Below, piece by piece: positions 1-5,779 of a stretch of 5,779 bases of DNA; position 1 is the first letter of the stretch; every line of letters begins with the position of its first letter. Position numbers and translations under genes: made by a program. The stretch is from Bacteroidota bacterium. Its GTDB lineage: Bacteria; Bacteroidota; Bacteroidia; M30B66. The notes below the pieces were generated by a model, which was not told the DNA's origin, made no database searches, and was given only the letters and a program-made list of their open reading frames with translations. The stretch covers positions 1-5,779 of the forward strand of contig CANMGM010000160.1 of assembly GCA_947497195.1 (NCBI GenBank), written 5' to 3'.

Positions 1-494
1 CATTTGTGGTGCGTTGGTTAGCCAGCGATAATGCCGCGGGAATTGCCGAAACAGAACTGTATATGAGCATCAACGATACGGCAACTTACCGCATCTGCGA
101 CGGGATGATAAACGACTCGCTGGTGTATACCGGCCGCATTGGCGACACGTACGCCTTTTACACCGTAGCAACCGATTGGGTTGGAAATCGCGAAGAAACA
201 CCATCGGCGCCTGATGCGACCATTACGCCGTCTATTTCTACAAGCATTCAGCAGCAAAAAGATTCGGGATTAACCGTGTTTCCGAATCCATTTACAGAAA
301 CACTAACACTGCGTAGCACAAATGCCTTGTCAACTTCCTTTCAAATTATCGACATGTTGGGTAAAACGGTCTATGCCGGAACAATTGCAGGAAAAACACT
401 CTCGCTGAACCTAGGTCAATTTGATGCCGGAACGTATTTTCTGCACATCATGCAAGGAAACAAGCCCGAAGTGATTCGTGTTGTGAAGCAATAA
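1..494 (+). CDS. C-terminal part of a secreted protein with a T9SS type A sorting domain (5' end outside window)
   Basis: The open frame (codons in phase from base 3) runs in from the left edge with no stop, so the GTG pair at 6-11 need not be a start. About 163 residues are visible. Counting from the GTG at 6, residues 1-70 look like a fibronectin/Ig-like beta-sandwich found in large Bacteroidota exoproteins: a VRWLASDNAAGI strand, then YTGRIGDTYAFYTVATDWVGNRE near residues 41-63, close to the common 'tYaFYsvAtDnvGN' pattern. A short linker follows. Residues 87-162 form a type A T9SS C-terminal sorting domain: FPNP at 92-95, the IIDMLGKTVY strand at 114-123, and FDAGTYFLHI at 139-148, ending in VIRVVKQ. 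In this family the tail directs export through the outer-membrane T9SS translocon and is then removed with surface anchoring or release. The catalytic or binding part lies upstream and cannot be named. A terminator follows 18 bp after the stop. Confidence 0.9.
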   Translation, partial: FVVRWLASDNAAGIAETELYMSINDTATYRICDGMINDSLVYTGRIGDTYAFYTVATDWVGNREETPSAPDATITPSISTSIQQQKDSGLTVFPNPFTETLTLRSTNALSTSFQIIDMLGKTVYAGTIAGKTLSLNLGQFDAGTYFLHIMQGNKPEVIRVVKQ

Positions 495-511
495 ACATAA
501 GCATTTAAACG

Positions 512-554
512 AAAACGCCTTAGTCCTTCAATACAGGGCTAAGGCGTTTTTTTT
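512..554. terminator. Bidirectional rho-independent terminator between convergent genes
   Basis: Bases 512-526 pair with 536-550. The outer twelve pairs are perfect (arms AAAACGCCTTAG and CTAAGGCGTTTT), followed by one T-G wobble and two C-G pairs, with a 9-nt loop (527-535). A run of eight T (547-554) follows on the plus strand. On the minus strand the stem ends in a four-T run given by the A's at 512-515. It lies 18 bp after the stop of the left plus-strand gene and 15 bp beyond the stop of the minus-strand biotin carrier gene, so it can end both transcripts. The plus direction has the stronger U tract. Confidence 0.9.
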
Positions 555-568
555 ATTGAAAAGATGAC

Positions 569-1072
569 TTATGCAAACGATACCAGCAACTGGTTCTTCT
601 CTACTGCCTGTCCGGGCTTCACATGAATCTTTGAAACCACAACATCGCCTGGTGCTTTGATGCTGTTCTCCATTTTCATGGCCTCCAAAACCAACAAGCC
701 ATCGCCTTTGGAAATCGCATCGCCTTCGTTCACCGGAATGCGCAAAACGAGACCCGGCATCGGCGCCTTGATTTCGTTGATCTTCTTCCCCATCGCCGTA
801 TCCATTCCCATCGACTTCAACAAAAGCTGGATGCGGTCGAATGTGGCAATTTCAAGCGGTTTCCCGTTTAATTGAATTTTGTAAAGGCCTGTCTCAGCAT
901 CGCCCGATTCGAGAATTACTGTATAGGTTTTTTGTTTATAAACCACTTGATAAACACCACTTCCCTGATGCTTTACGTCCCAGTTAAAAGGCATTTGGTT
1001 GATGTTGCCTTCGGATTTTTCGCGGTTAAAAATGATCTCAAAAATCGAGTCAAGTACGTTAGCTTTAATCAT
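569..1072 (-). CDS. Stand-alone biotin carboxyl carrier protein (acyl-CoA carboxylase BCCP subunit)
   Basis: A 167-residue protein ending in a biotinyl/lipoyl attachment domain (about residues 99-167). Visible signatures are INEIKAPMPGLVL at 98-110, EGDAISKGDGLLVL at 116-129, and the biotinylation motif EAMKMEN at 130-136, in which K133 is the lysine that biotin ligase would modify. It sits 34 residues from the C-terminus, as is usual. Residues 1-95 are a less conserved beta-rich N-terminal part (VYQVVYKQKTYTVIL, GLYKIQLNGKPLEI) seen in Bacteroidota carrier proteins of the acetyl/propionyl-CoA carboxylase type. The carrier shuttles CO2 from a biotin carboxylase to a carboxyltransferase in the cytoplasm; neither partner is in this window. 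The ATG shares an ATGA overlap (1069-1072) with the end of mqnE, so it is probably translated by coupling. The exact acyl-CoA substrate cannot be told; a decarboxylase biotin subunit is a less likely alternative. Confidence 0.9.
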   Translation of the reverse strand: MIKANVLDSIFEIIFNREKSEGNINQMPFNWDVKHQGSGVYQVVYKQKTYTVILESGDAETGLYKIQLNGKPLEIATFDRIQLLLKSMGMDTAMGKKINEIKAPMPGLVLRIPVNEGDAISKGDGLLVLEAMKMENSIKAPGDVVVSKIHVKPGQAVEKNQLLVSFA

Positions 1073-2235
1073 GGATTTGATGTGGTTTCGGCTTCGAGTG
1101 GTTGTTCGGTGTAATTTCGGATAACGTTGTAAACCGTATCGCGTTCAACTGCAACGCGGCCAGTTTCGGAAATTAAGGCAATTAATTCTTCGGTTGATAA
1201 CGATGGACTGTGTTCTTCGGAACCGGCCATCGAATAAATCTTGGTTGTGTCGTCGATGGTGCCATCGAGGTCGTTCACGCCATACGACAAGCTGAGTTGG
1301 GCGGTGCTACGGCCAATCATCGGCCAATAAGCCTTGATGTGCGCAAAATTATCGAGGTACAAGCGCGCTACGGCATAATTACGCAGATCTTCGATTACCG
1401 ACACCTCAGCGATATGGCTCATTTGGTTGCCCTTGTTTCTGAACTTAAGCGGAATGAACGTGTTGAAGCCGCCGGTTTCGTCCTGCAACTTGCGGAGTCG
1501 CTCCATGTGATCGATGCGGTGGGCATACGATTCGATATGTCCGTAAAGCATCGTAGCATTCGAAGGCATCCCTATTTTATGCGCCGTGCGGTGAATTTCG
1601 AGCCATTGCTGTGCCGTGCATTTATCGGCGCAGATTTGCTCACGGATGATCTCATCGAAAATTTCTGCCCCACCACCGGGTAGCGAATCCTGGCCGTGGG
1701 CCTTCAATACCTTTAGCCCATCTTCGAAACTCAATCCTGCCTTGCGACACATGTATTCCAACTCAACCGCGGTAAATGCCTTCACGTGTATGTTCGGCAT
1801 TATTTCCTTGATTTTACGAATGAGTTCCGCAAAGTATTGCAGACCCATTTTCGGATGCACGCCACCAACGATATGCACTTCGGTAACGGGTTTATTCTGA
1901 TAGGAACGAACGATGTCAAGAATTTGCTCTTCGGAATATTCCCAGCCTTCCTCGCGGTGTTTCAGCAAGCGCGAGTAGGAACAGAACTTGCAATCGAACA
2001 CGCAGATATTGGTAGGTTCGATATGGAAGTTGCGGTTGAAAAACACCACATTGCCATGACGTTGCTCTTTGATCTCGTTGGCAAGCATCCCCAAATAGCC
2101 AAGAGAAGCCTTTTCATACAACACTTCGCACTCTTGAGCTGAAATACGCTCTTCAGCAAGAACTTTTTCTGCAATGCTCAGCAACGCTGCTGAGACATTC
2201 CCTTTTTTCAATAAATCTAGGCTTGAATACTTCAT
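1069..2235 (-). CDS. mqnE: Aminofutalosine synthase MqnE (radical SAM enzyme of menaquinone synthesis)
   Basis: A 388-residue radical SAM protein of normal family length. The [4Fe-4S]/SAM motif is CX3CX2C at C78, C82 and C85, in the context HIEPTNICVFDCKFCSYSR. Further family blocks are EVHIVGGVHP (119-128), LPGGGAEIFD (185-194), GMPSNATMLYGH (222-233), FIPLKFRN (260-267), YWPMIG (303-308), DLDGTIDDTTKI (322-333) and the C-terminal GRVAVERDTVYN (359-370). These fit MqnE rather than its paralogue MqnC (dehypoxanthine futalosine cyclase). Known reaction: the 5'-deoxyadenosyl radical adds to 3-[(1-carboxyvinyl)oxy]benzoate, giving 6-amino-6-deoxyfutalosine with loss of CO2, in the cytoplasm. No other mqn gene is in the window. 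The ATG at 2235 is chosen because the protein starts in register with family members (MKYSSLDLLKKGN); no Shine-Dalgarno is evident. The gene starts 46 bp after the protease gene on the same strand and overlaps the biotin carrier start by 4 bp. Confidence 0.95.
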   Translation of the reverse strand: MKYSSLDLLKKGNVSAALLSIAEKVLAEERISAQECEVLYEKASLGYLGMLANEIKEQRHGNVVFFNRNFHIEPTNICVFDCKFCSYSRLLKHREEGWEYSEEQILDIVRSYQNKPVTEVHIVGGVHPKMGLQYFAELIRKIKEIMPNIHVKAFTAVELEYMCRKAGLSFEDGLKVLKAHGQDSLPGGGAEIFDEIIREQICADKCTAQQWLEIHRTAHKIGMPSNATMLYGHIESYAHRIDHMERLRKLQDETGGFNTFIPLKFRNKGNQMSHIAEVSVIEDLRNYAVARLYLDNFAHIKAYWPMIGRSTAQLSLSYGVNDLDGTIDDTTKIYSMAGSEEHSPSLSTEELIALISETGRVAVERDTVYNVIRNYTEQPLEAETTSNP

Positions 2236-2281
2236 CAGGAATCAGAACAAGATTGCTTTCGTATGGTTTTAATTCGCTGAA

Positions 2282-4087
2282 TTAATTTCCGGATTTCAAG
2301 AATTTACCGGTCTGTATTAATTGGCCATCCTCAATTTTAATCAGATACATGCCTGTAGGCAGCTCACCGGAATCAATACTGAGTGTATTACCGAAAGGCA
2401 ATGCGCCAAATTGAACCAATTTGCCATCCATTGAATAAATTTGCCAAACGCCATTTTTAAGTGCATGACGAATCTTTAGTTCAGCCTGAATAACAGGGTT
2501 TGGAGAGATATGCAATGGCTGTTGGTCAATAACGGATCGTTCAATAGCCAATGGTATACATTGAACGGGTTGAATGGCGAGTGAAATGGCCTGGCCGTAG
2601 AGCGCTGTATCCGAAAAGGCTTTCCATTCGCCCAATGCATTTAAGTACCAGGCTGTATTTTGGTTTATTTCATCAATCTGATTGCTATGTATAACGAGGG
2701 TATCGCCATAGGAACCGGGCACAATAAATCCGACGTAATAGGCACCATTCACGCTTGCCGGCTCGTCGAAAAACACATCGGTATGGGTAAAGTTTTCTAT
2801 GTTAATTTCAACGCCTTCAAGCGGAAATGTAGATTGAGCAAGCAAGCTTCCCGGCCCGTTTCCGGCATCGTTGGAGCTCCAAATTGCCGCAACAACATCG
2901 GTCGAAGGATTCAAGGTCGTTGCAACTGCAAAATCGAAACGTATCCCATTGATAACTTTGTTTTCGGCTGTGTAGAAACTATCGGCGTACGCGATGTGCG
3001 CTAGGCTATTGTTTCCGGTAAGATAGCCGCTTTCCTGCGGGAGAACTTCATTCATGAAATAATATACAAACCCGTCGGCACCGGTTATGTTATTGAGTGT
3101 ATCGCAATCGGCAGCGGTTGGTACTCCCAAACACCCATACGATGTGAGCAATCCGCTGCGCTGAAGACTGATGGTGTTCTGCATTCTGGTTTTCTGCCCG
3201 GTGGTAAACATGTTCATGCACTGGTCGTAGGTGTAGTCCATAAAATTCATGAACATATCGCTGCTGTTGCCGCACGATGGCGAGGGATAAGCCGGGCATT
3301 GAAAATTTGAACCTTCCTGATTGGGCGTATCGGTAACTTGGTCGCTTCCTGAGCAGGGGTCGGAAGCATTGTCGTCGTCGCCCCAGATGTGAATCAGGTT
3401 TAACCAGTGACCAACCTCGTGCGTTGCCGTTCTTCCCTTATTGTAATTTCCGCCGCCGGGGGTGTTGCGTCCGAAATTTTTGTAACAAATAACCACACCG
3501 TCGAGCGCCGGAATAACGGTTCCAGGCAAAGTGGCAAATCCTAAAATGTTATTGGAGAGGTTGCAAACCCAAATGTTGAGGTACTTGTCTGTAGGCCAGG
3601 CATCGACACCGCCTGTGGTGCTGCGTTTCATGGCATCGTTCAGACTAAATACCGAAACGGATGTCGGTGTTCTGGTAATGCCGTTGGTTGCGAGTCCCTC
3701 AGGCGATCGGGCAGCAAGACAGAATTGAATTTCGCAATCGGCGGCGATGGAGCTGAATGCAGCCGGAATGGATGATGCATTCGCATTGAGTTTGCGGTAA
3801 TCTTCGTTCAAAACGTCGATTTGCGAAAAGATTTGTTGGTCGGGAATATCTTGTTCGGCATTCTGATACAACACATGCACTACAACCGGAATTGTGATGA
3901 GCTGCCTGTTTTTTTGAGGAGCTGCTTCGAGTTGATGAAGCCTCTCATTTGTTTTTTCCATTTCGCCCGCTAACGCCGGATTTTGGGCTTTGCAGTGATT
4001 GAGGTATTCGGTAGTGCCGCAGTTGCGCTGGGCATAAATGAACTGAGAACCAAAAATCAAAACAAGTAAAAAGATAAATTTTGCCAT
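2282..4087 (-). CDS. Secreted M43-family (pappalysin/cytophagalysin-like) zinc metalloprotease with T9SS sorting domain
   Basis: A 601-residue exoprotease precursor. Residues 1-19 are a signal peptide (FIFLLVLIFGSQFIYA, likely cut after A19). Residues 20-61 look like a short propeptide with an RNCGT motif (C23). The catalytic domain begins about residue 62 (ITIPVVVHVLYQN) and carries the zinc motif HEVGHWLNLIH: H223, H227 and H233 are ligands and E224 is the general base, followed by WGDDD. The Met-turn is NFMDY (M283), then DQCMNMFTTGQKTRM. Many Cys in the mature part suggest disulfides. Residues 350-510 form a beta-sandwich often attached to such proteases (SGYLTGNNSLAHIAYADSF; NGAYYVGF; GDTLVIHS). 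Residues 521-601 are a type A T9SS tail (SPNP 528-531, YSMDGKLV, GELPTGMYLIKI). It would act on proteins or peptides outside the cell. A candidate promoter lies just upstream. Substrate unknown. Confidence 0.92.
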   Translation of the reverse strand: MAKFIFLLVLIFGSQFIYAQRNCGTTEYLNHCKAQNPALAGEMEKTNERLHQLEAAPQKNRQLITIPVVVHVLYQNAEQDIPDQQIFSQIDVLNEDYRKLNANASSIPAAFSSIAADCEIQFCLAARSPEGLATNGITRTPTSVSVFSLNDAMKRSTTGGVDAWPTDKYLNIWVCNLSNNILGFATLPGTVIPALDGVVICYKNFGRNTPGGGNYNKGRTATHEVGHWLNLIHIWGDDDNASDPCSGSDQVTDTPNQEGSNFQCPAYPSPSCGNSSDMFMNFMDYTYDQCMNMFTTGQKTRMQNTISLQRSGLLTSYGCLGVPTAADCDTLNNITGADGFVYYFMNEVLPQESGYLTGNNSLAHIAYADSFYTAENKVINGIRFDFAVATTLNPSTDVVAAIWSSNDAGNGPGSLLAQSTFPLEGVEINIENFTHTDVFFDEPASVNGAYYVGFIVPGSYGDTLVIHSNQIDEINQNTAWYLNALGEWKAFSDTALYGQAISLAIQPVQCIPLAIERSVIDQQPLHISPNPVIQAELKIRHALKNGVWQIYSMDGKLVQFGALPFGNTLSIDSGELPTGMYLIKIEDGQLIQTGKFLKSGN

Positions 4088-4117
4088 GGCGAGTCTTTAC
4101 ATTGAATGAAGCACATG

Positions 4118-4125
4118 CAAATGTA
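4118..4125 (-). promoter_or_regulatory. Candidate Bacteroidota -7 promoter box of the M43 protease gene
   Basis: On the minus strand the sequence reads TACATTTG, a full match to the TAnnTTTG -7 consensus of the Bacteroidota primary sigma factor. It would start transcription roughly 25 nt before the protease ATG. The -33 TTG element is not at the ideal place: the nearest TTG on that strand (4154-4152) lies 26 nt upstream of the box, longer than the usual roughly 17-23. The box is convincing; the whole promoter is only tentative. Confidence 0.45.
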
Positions 4126-4128
4126 TGA

Positions 4129-4138
4129 AAGCATGCTT
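4129..4138. repeat. Perfect 10-bp palindrome AAGCATGCTT beside the protease -7 box
   Basis: AAGCATGCTT is its own reverse complement and lies 3 bp upstream (minus-strand sense) of the TACATTTG box, in what would be the spacer between the -33 and -7 elements. A dimeric regulator bound there would block RNA polymerase. Palindromes of this length can arise by chance, so the operator role is an inference from position alone. Confidence 0.35.
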
Positions 4139-4244
4139 GAACTACCGAATTCAATAATTTGACGAATTGAAAGGTTTAAGGCGACAATACCGTAAATTTA
4201 AATTTTGCAAGCAGGCAGATTTGTAATTTAGCCACGATTCTGAA

Positions 4245-4967
4245 ATGGTTAAAGCTACTCACGTGTTCCGTATTCTAGTCGCCGAAGACGAAGCCAGTCT
4301 GCGCGACATGATTGCGCTGAATCTAGAACTTGAAGGGTATGCCGTACAAACTGCTGTAGACGGTAAAATTGCGTTGGAAAAGGCACTATCCGAGCGTTTC
4401 GATTTGTTGATTTTGGATGTGATGCTTCCATCGCTCGATGGATTTAGCCTCTGCGAACGGGTACGGCTTGAAAATCCTGAAGTAATGATTCTCTTTCTCA
4501 CAGCGCGCAACAGCAGTGCCGATCGTGTGCAAGGTTTGAAGCTGGGCGCTGATGATTACCTCACCAAACCATTCAACCTCGAAGAATTGTTGCTGCGGGT
4601 TTCGGGATTGCTGCGCCGCGGACTCGACCGAAAATCGCAGCACTTGCAGCACGATGTATTCCGATTCGATGGAAATACAATTCACTTCAATCAATTTGAG
4701 ATTCACACACGTACCGGAGAAAAGATTCAGCCGTCGAAGCGCGAAATGCAATTGCTAAAACTGTTACTCGAACGCCAAAACGAAGTGGTATCGCGGAAAC
4801 AGATTCTCGAAACGGTCTGGGGATATGATATTATCCCTGCCACGCGAACCATCGATAATTTTATTCTCAATTTCAGAAAATACTTCGAACGCAATCCAGC
4901 TGAACCGGAGTTTTTCCAGTCGGTGCGCGGTGTTGGGTATCGTTTTGTGCTTCCGGCAGAACGCTAA
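4245..4967 (+). CDS. OmpR/PhoB-family response regulator, no cognate kinase in window
   Basis: A 240-residue two-component regulator of normal length. The receiver domain spans about residues 8-124: acidic pair E14/D15, phosphoacceptor D58 in LLILDVMLP, switch residues T86 (FLTAR) and Y105, and K108 in YLTKPF. All catalytic positions are intact, so it should be phosphorylated by a histidine kinase. Residues 138-236 are a winged-helix Trans_Reg_C DNA-binding domain: FEIHTRTGEKIQPSKREMQL, the VVSRKQILETVWG helix region, the recognition segment TRTIDNFILNFRKYFE (200-215), and the wing SVRGVGYRF (226-234). The ATG at 4245 places the first beta strand (FRILVAED) normally, 7 residues in. Both flanking genes are on the other strand, so a kinase cannot be co-transcribed immediately next to it. 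It is divergent from the M43 protease gene, a possible but unproven target. Its stop codon interlocks with that of the convergent gene. Confidence 0.95.
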   Translation: MVKATHVFRILVAEDEASLRDMIALNLELEGYAVQTAVDGKIALEKALSERFDLLILDVMLPSLDGFSLCERVRLENPEVMILFLTARNSSADRVQGLKLGADDYLTKPFNLEELLLRVSGLLRRGLDRKSQHLQHDVFRFDGNTIHFNQFEIHTRTGEKIQPSKREMQLLKLLLERQNEVVSRKQILETVWGYDIIPATRTIDNFILNFRKYFERNPAEPEFFQSVRGVGYRFVLPAER

Positions 4968-5779
4968 TTGGCAACGGGCAATTTGCGCATCATGCTTTTG
5001 CCCCCACTGCCAATCTGCAGAAAATACATACCGCCCGATAATTCGCCCGGATTGAAGTTCAGTACATCTGAACCCGACTTATAAATCTGCGATTGCAACA
5101 GTTTGCCTTGCGAATCATACAAATTAACATGTACAGCCTCTGTGGATACTGTTTTCAATGCAATGTGCAAAAGACCGGAGTGATAAGGTACCGGATAAAT
5201 CAACGCATCGAGCTCCGTTGGCAAGGCTTCAATCCCAACATTGGTAAAAAACACAGGTTCTGAGTAGGATTCACAATATCCGTTTGAAGCCACAATGCTG
5301 TAATTACCTGGAACGAGCGGTTGGTAATTGGTGGCATTTTCGGTGCCCTCAAGTGTATCGCCATCGAGCAGCCAAACCCAGTTGTAGGGCAAACCTGGAT
5401 TGTAGAAGAACGCTTCGGTAATTGGGTTTAAGATAAATGAAGGCTGATATGGATATGGCTCAACCTGGACGGTAAACGTGTCTGAAAATGCAGCACAACC
5501 TTGATCGGAGCGAATTTCGGCGGTGTAATTGCCCGAATCGAATGCTACAAGTGAATCGTTATTGGCCGAAAGCAATTCGATTCCATCGCGCGACCACTGG
5601 TAAAATGCAGCCTGAGGCAAGGTAAGGATGGCCGAATCGCCCGCGCAAAACAAGGTGTCGGTACCGAAAATTGTAGGCGAAGCGGGCGAAGCATTTACCG
5701 TAACCGAATCGGTATTCGTAAACGACAGGCCTACTTGTGTTCCAATGGTTACAGAGCCGTTGCCTTCGTTGGTGTTAAA
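4964..5779 (-). CDS. C-terminal part of a secreted Ig/PKD-like repeat protein with a T9SS sorting domain (5' end outside window)
   Basis: The frame is open to the right edge, giving 271 visible residues, so the TTG at 5653 is an internal leucine and not a start. Numbering from the edge, residues 1-34 are the end of a preceding extracellular domain (GSVTIGTQVGLSF, DSVTVNASP). Residues 35-107 form an Ig-like repeat of the kind common in gliding-bacteria adhesins: FCAGDSAILTL, YQWSRDGIELL, DSGNYTAEIRSDQGC, with C45 and C95 probably paired and W62 in the core. Residues 110-180 form a second beta-sandwich (YNWVWLLDGDTL, VPGNYSIVASNGYC). Residues 191-271 are a type A T9SS tail, with YPVP (195-198) in place of the common YPNP, YDSQGKLL, and GELSGGMYFLQI. 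Likely a surface or secreted adhesin-like or multidomain protein; the function-bearing N-terminal part is missing. No terminator separates its end from the convergent response regulator. Confidence 0.88.
   Translation of the reverse strand, partial: FNTNEGNGSVTIGTQVGLSFTNTDSVTVNASPASPTIFGTDTLFCAGDSAILTLPQAAFYQWSRDGIELLSANNDSLVAFDSGNYTAEIRSDQGCAAFSDTFTVQVEPYPYQPSFILNPITEAFFYNPGLPYNWVWLLDGDTLEGTENATNYQPLVPGNYSIVASNGYCESYSEPVFFTNVGIEALPTELDALIYPVPYHSGLLHIALKTVSTEAVHVNLYDSQGKLLQSQIYKSGSDVLNFNPGELSGGMYFLQIGSGGKSMMRKLPVAN

Larger units (their letters stand above)
4088..4244. promoter_or_regulatory. Divergent intergenic region between the M43 protease and the response regulator
   Basis: This 157-bp AT-rich stretch holds the 5' regions of both divergent genes. 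It contains a TAnnTTTG box for the protease (4118-4125), a perfect 10-bp palindrome (4129-4138), and two near-identical 8-mers, GAATTCAA at 4147-4154 and GAATTGAA at 4164-4171, 17 bp apart. TTCAAT (4150-4155) and ATTGAA (4166-4171) also form an inverted repeat. No convincing -33/-7 pair was found for the response regulator. No small gene is apparent. Confidence 0.6.

Noticed and set aside
1210..1683. A 157-codon open frame on the plus strand, antisense to mqnE
   Set aside because: It lies wholly inside mqnE, whose radical SAM motifs are unmistakable, and its translation shows no recognisable family pattern; a shadow frame.
2269..2285. TTAATTC-GCT-GAATTAA hairpin at the end of the protease gene as a terminator
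   Set aside because: The stem is only 7 bp with a single G-C pair, overlaps the stop codon, and is not followed by a T run on the minus strand.
2660..3004. A 114-codon plus-strand frame opposite the protease beta-sandwich domain
   Set aside because: The opposite strand codes for a conserved secreted domain in continuous frame; this frame has no own start signal or family resemblance.
4216..4223. CAGATTTG as the -7 box of the response regulator
   Set aside because: It misses the first T of TAnnTTTG and has no TTG at the expected distance upstream; too weak to call.
4386..4751. A 121-codon minus-strand frame inside the response regulator gene
   Set aside because: Fully covered by the receiver and DNA-binding domains on the plus strand; a shadow frame.
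5651..5653. TTG as a start codon of the right-hand minus-strand gene
   Set aside because: The frame stays open for 42 more codons to the window edge, and the residues there continue the extracellular repeat pattern, so the gene begins outside the window.
1..5779. tRNA, rRNA, riboswitch, CRISPR array, insertion sequence or attachment site
   Set aside because: Coding genes fill nearly the whole window; the only gaps over 40 bp (495-568, 2236-2281, 4088-4244) show none of these, and no transposase-like protein or spaced repeat array is present.

Overview
The window reads as a chromosomal stretch of a free-living member of the Bacteroidota. Three of the six genes encode secreted proteins ending in a type A sorting domain of the type IX secretion system (T9SS), which is confined to this phylum. 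One upstream region carries a TAnnTTTG-type -7 box, and no start codon has a strong Shine-Dalgarno sequence; both are usual for the phylum. The presence of mqnE indicates menaquinone made by the futalosine route. Within the Bacteroidota this fits Cytophagia-, Chitinophagia- or Sphingobacteriia-like lineages better than the classic Men-pathway Flavobacteriaceae, but that placement is inference.

Layout from left to right: (1) the 3' end of a plus-strand secreted protein with a T9SS tail (1-494); (2) a bidirectional hairpin terminator between convergent genes (512-554); (3) a minus-strand block, read from right to left, made of a secreted M43 (pappalysin/cytophagalysin-type) metalloprotease (4087-2282), the aminofutalosine synthase mqnE (2235-1069) and a stand-alone biotin carboxyl carrier protein (1072-569), the last two joined by an ATGA overlap; (4) a 157-bp divergent intergenic region with a -7 promoter box for the protease and a 10-bp palindrome beside it; (5) a plus-strand OmpR/PhoB-type response regulator with no kinase in view (4245-4967); (6) the C-terminal part of a minus-strand Ig/PKD-like repeat protein with a T9SS tail, running off the right edge (5779-4964), whose stop codon interlocks with that of the response regulator.

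The genes do not form one obvious pathway. mqnE serves respiratory quinone synthesis, the biotin carrier serves an acyl-CoA carboxylase, and the three T9SS cargos act outside the cell. The response regulator is transcribed divergently from the protease and could control it, but nothing in the sequence proves this. I see no mobile element, CRISPR array, RNA gene or clearly new system. The points most worth a second look are the translational coupling of mqnE to the biotin carrier, the protease latency features, the operator-like palindrome and the interlocked stop codons.
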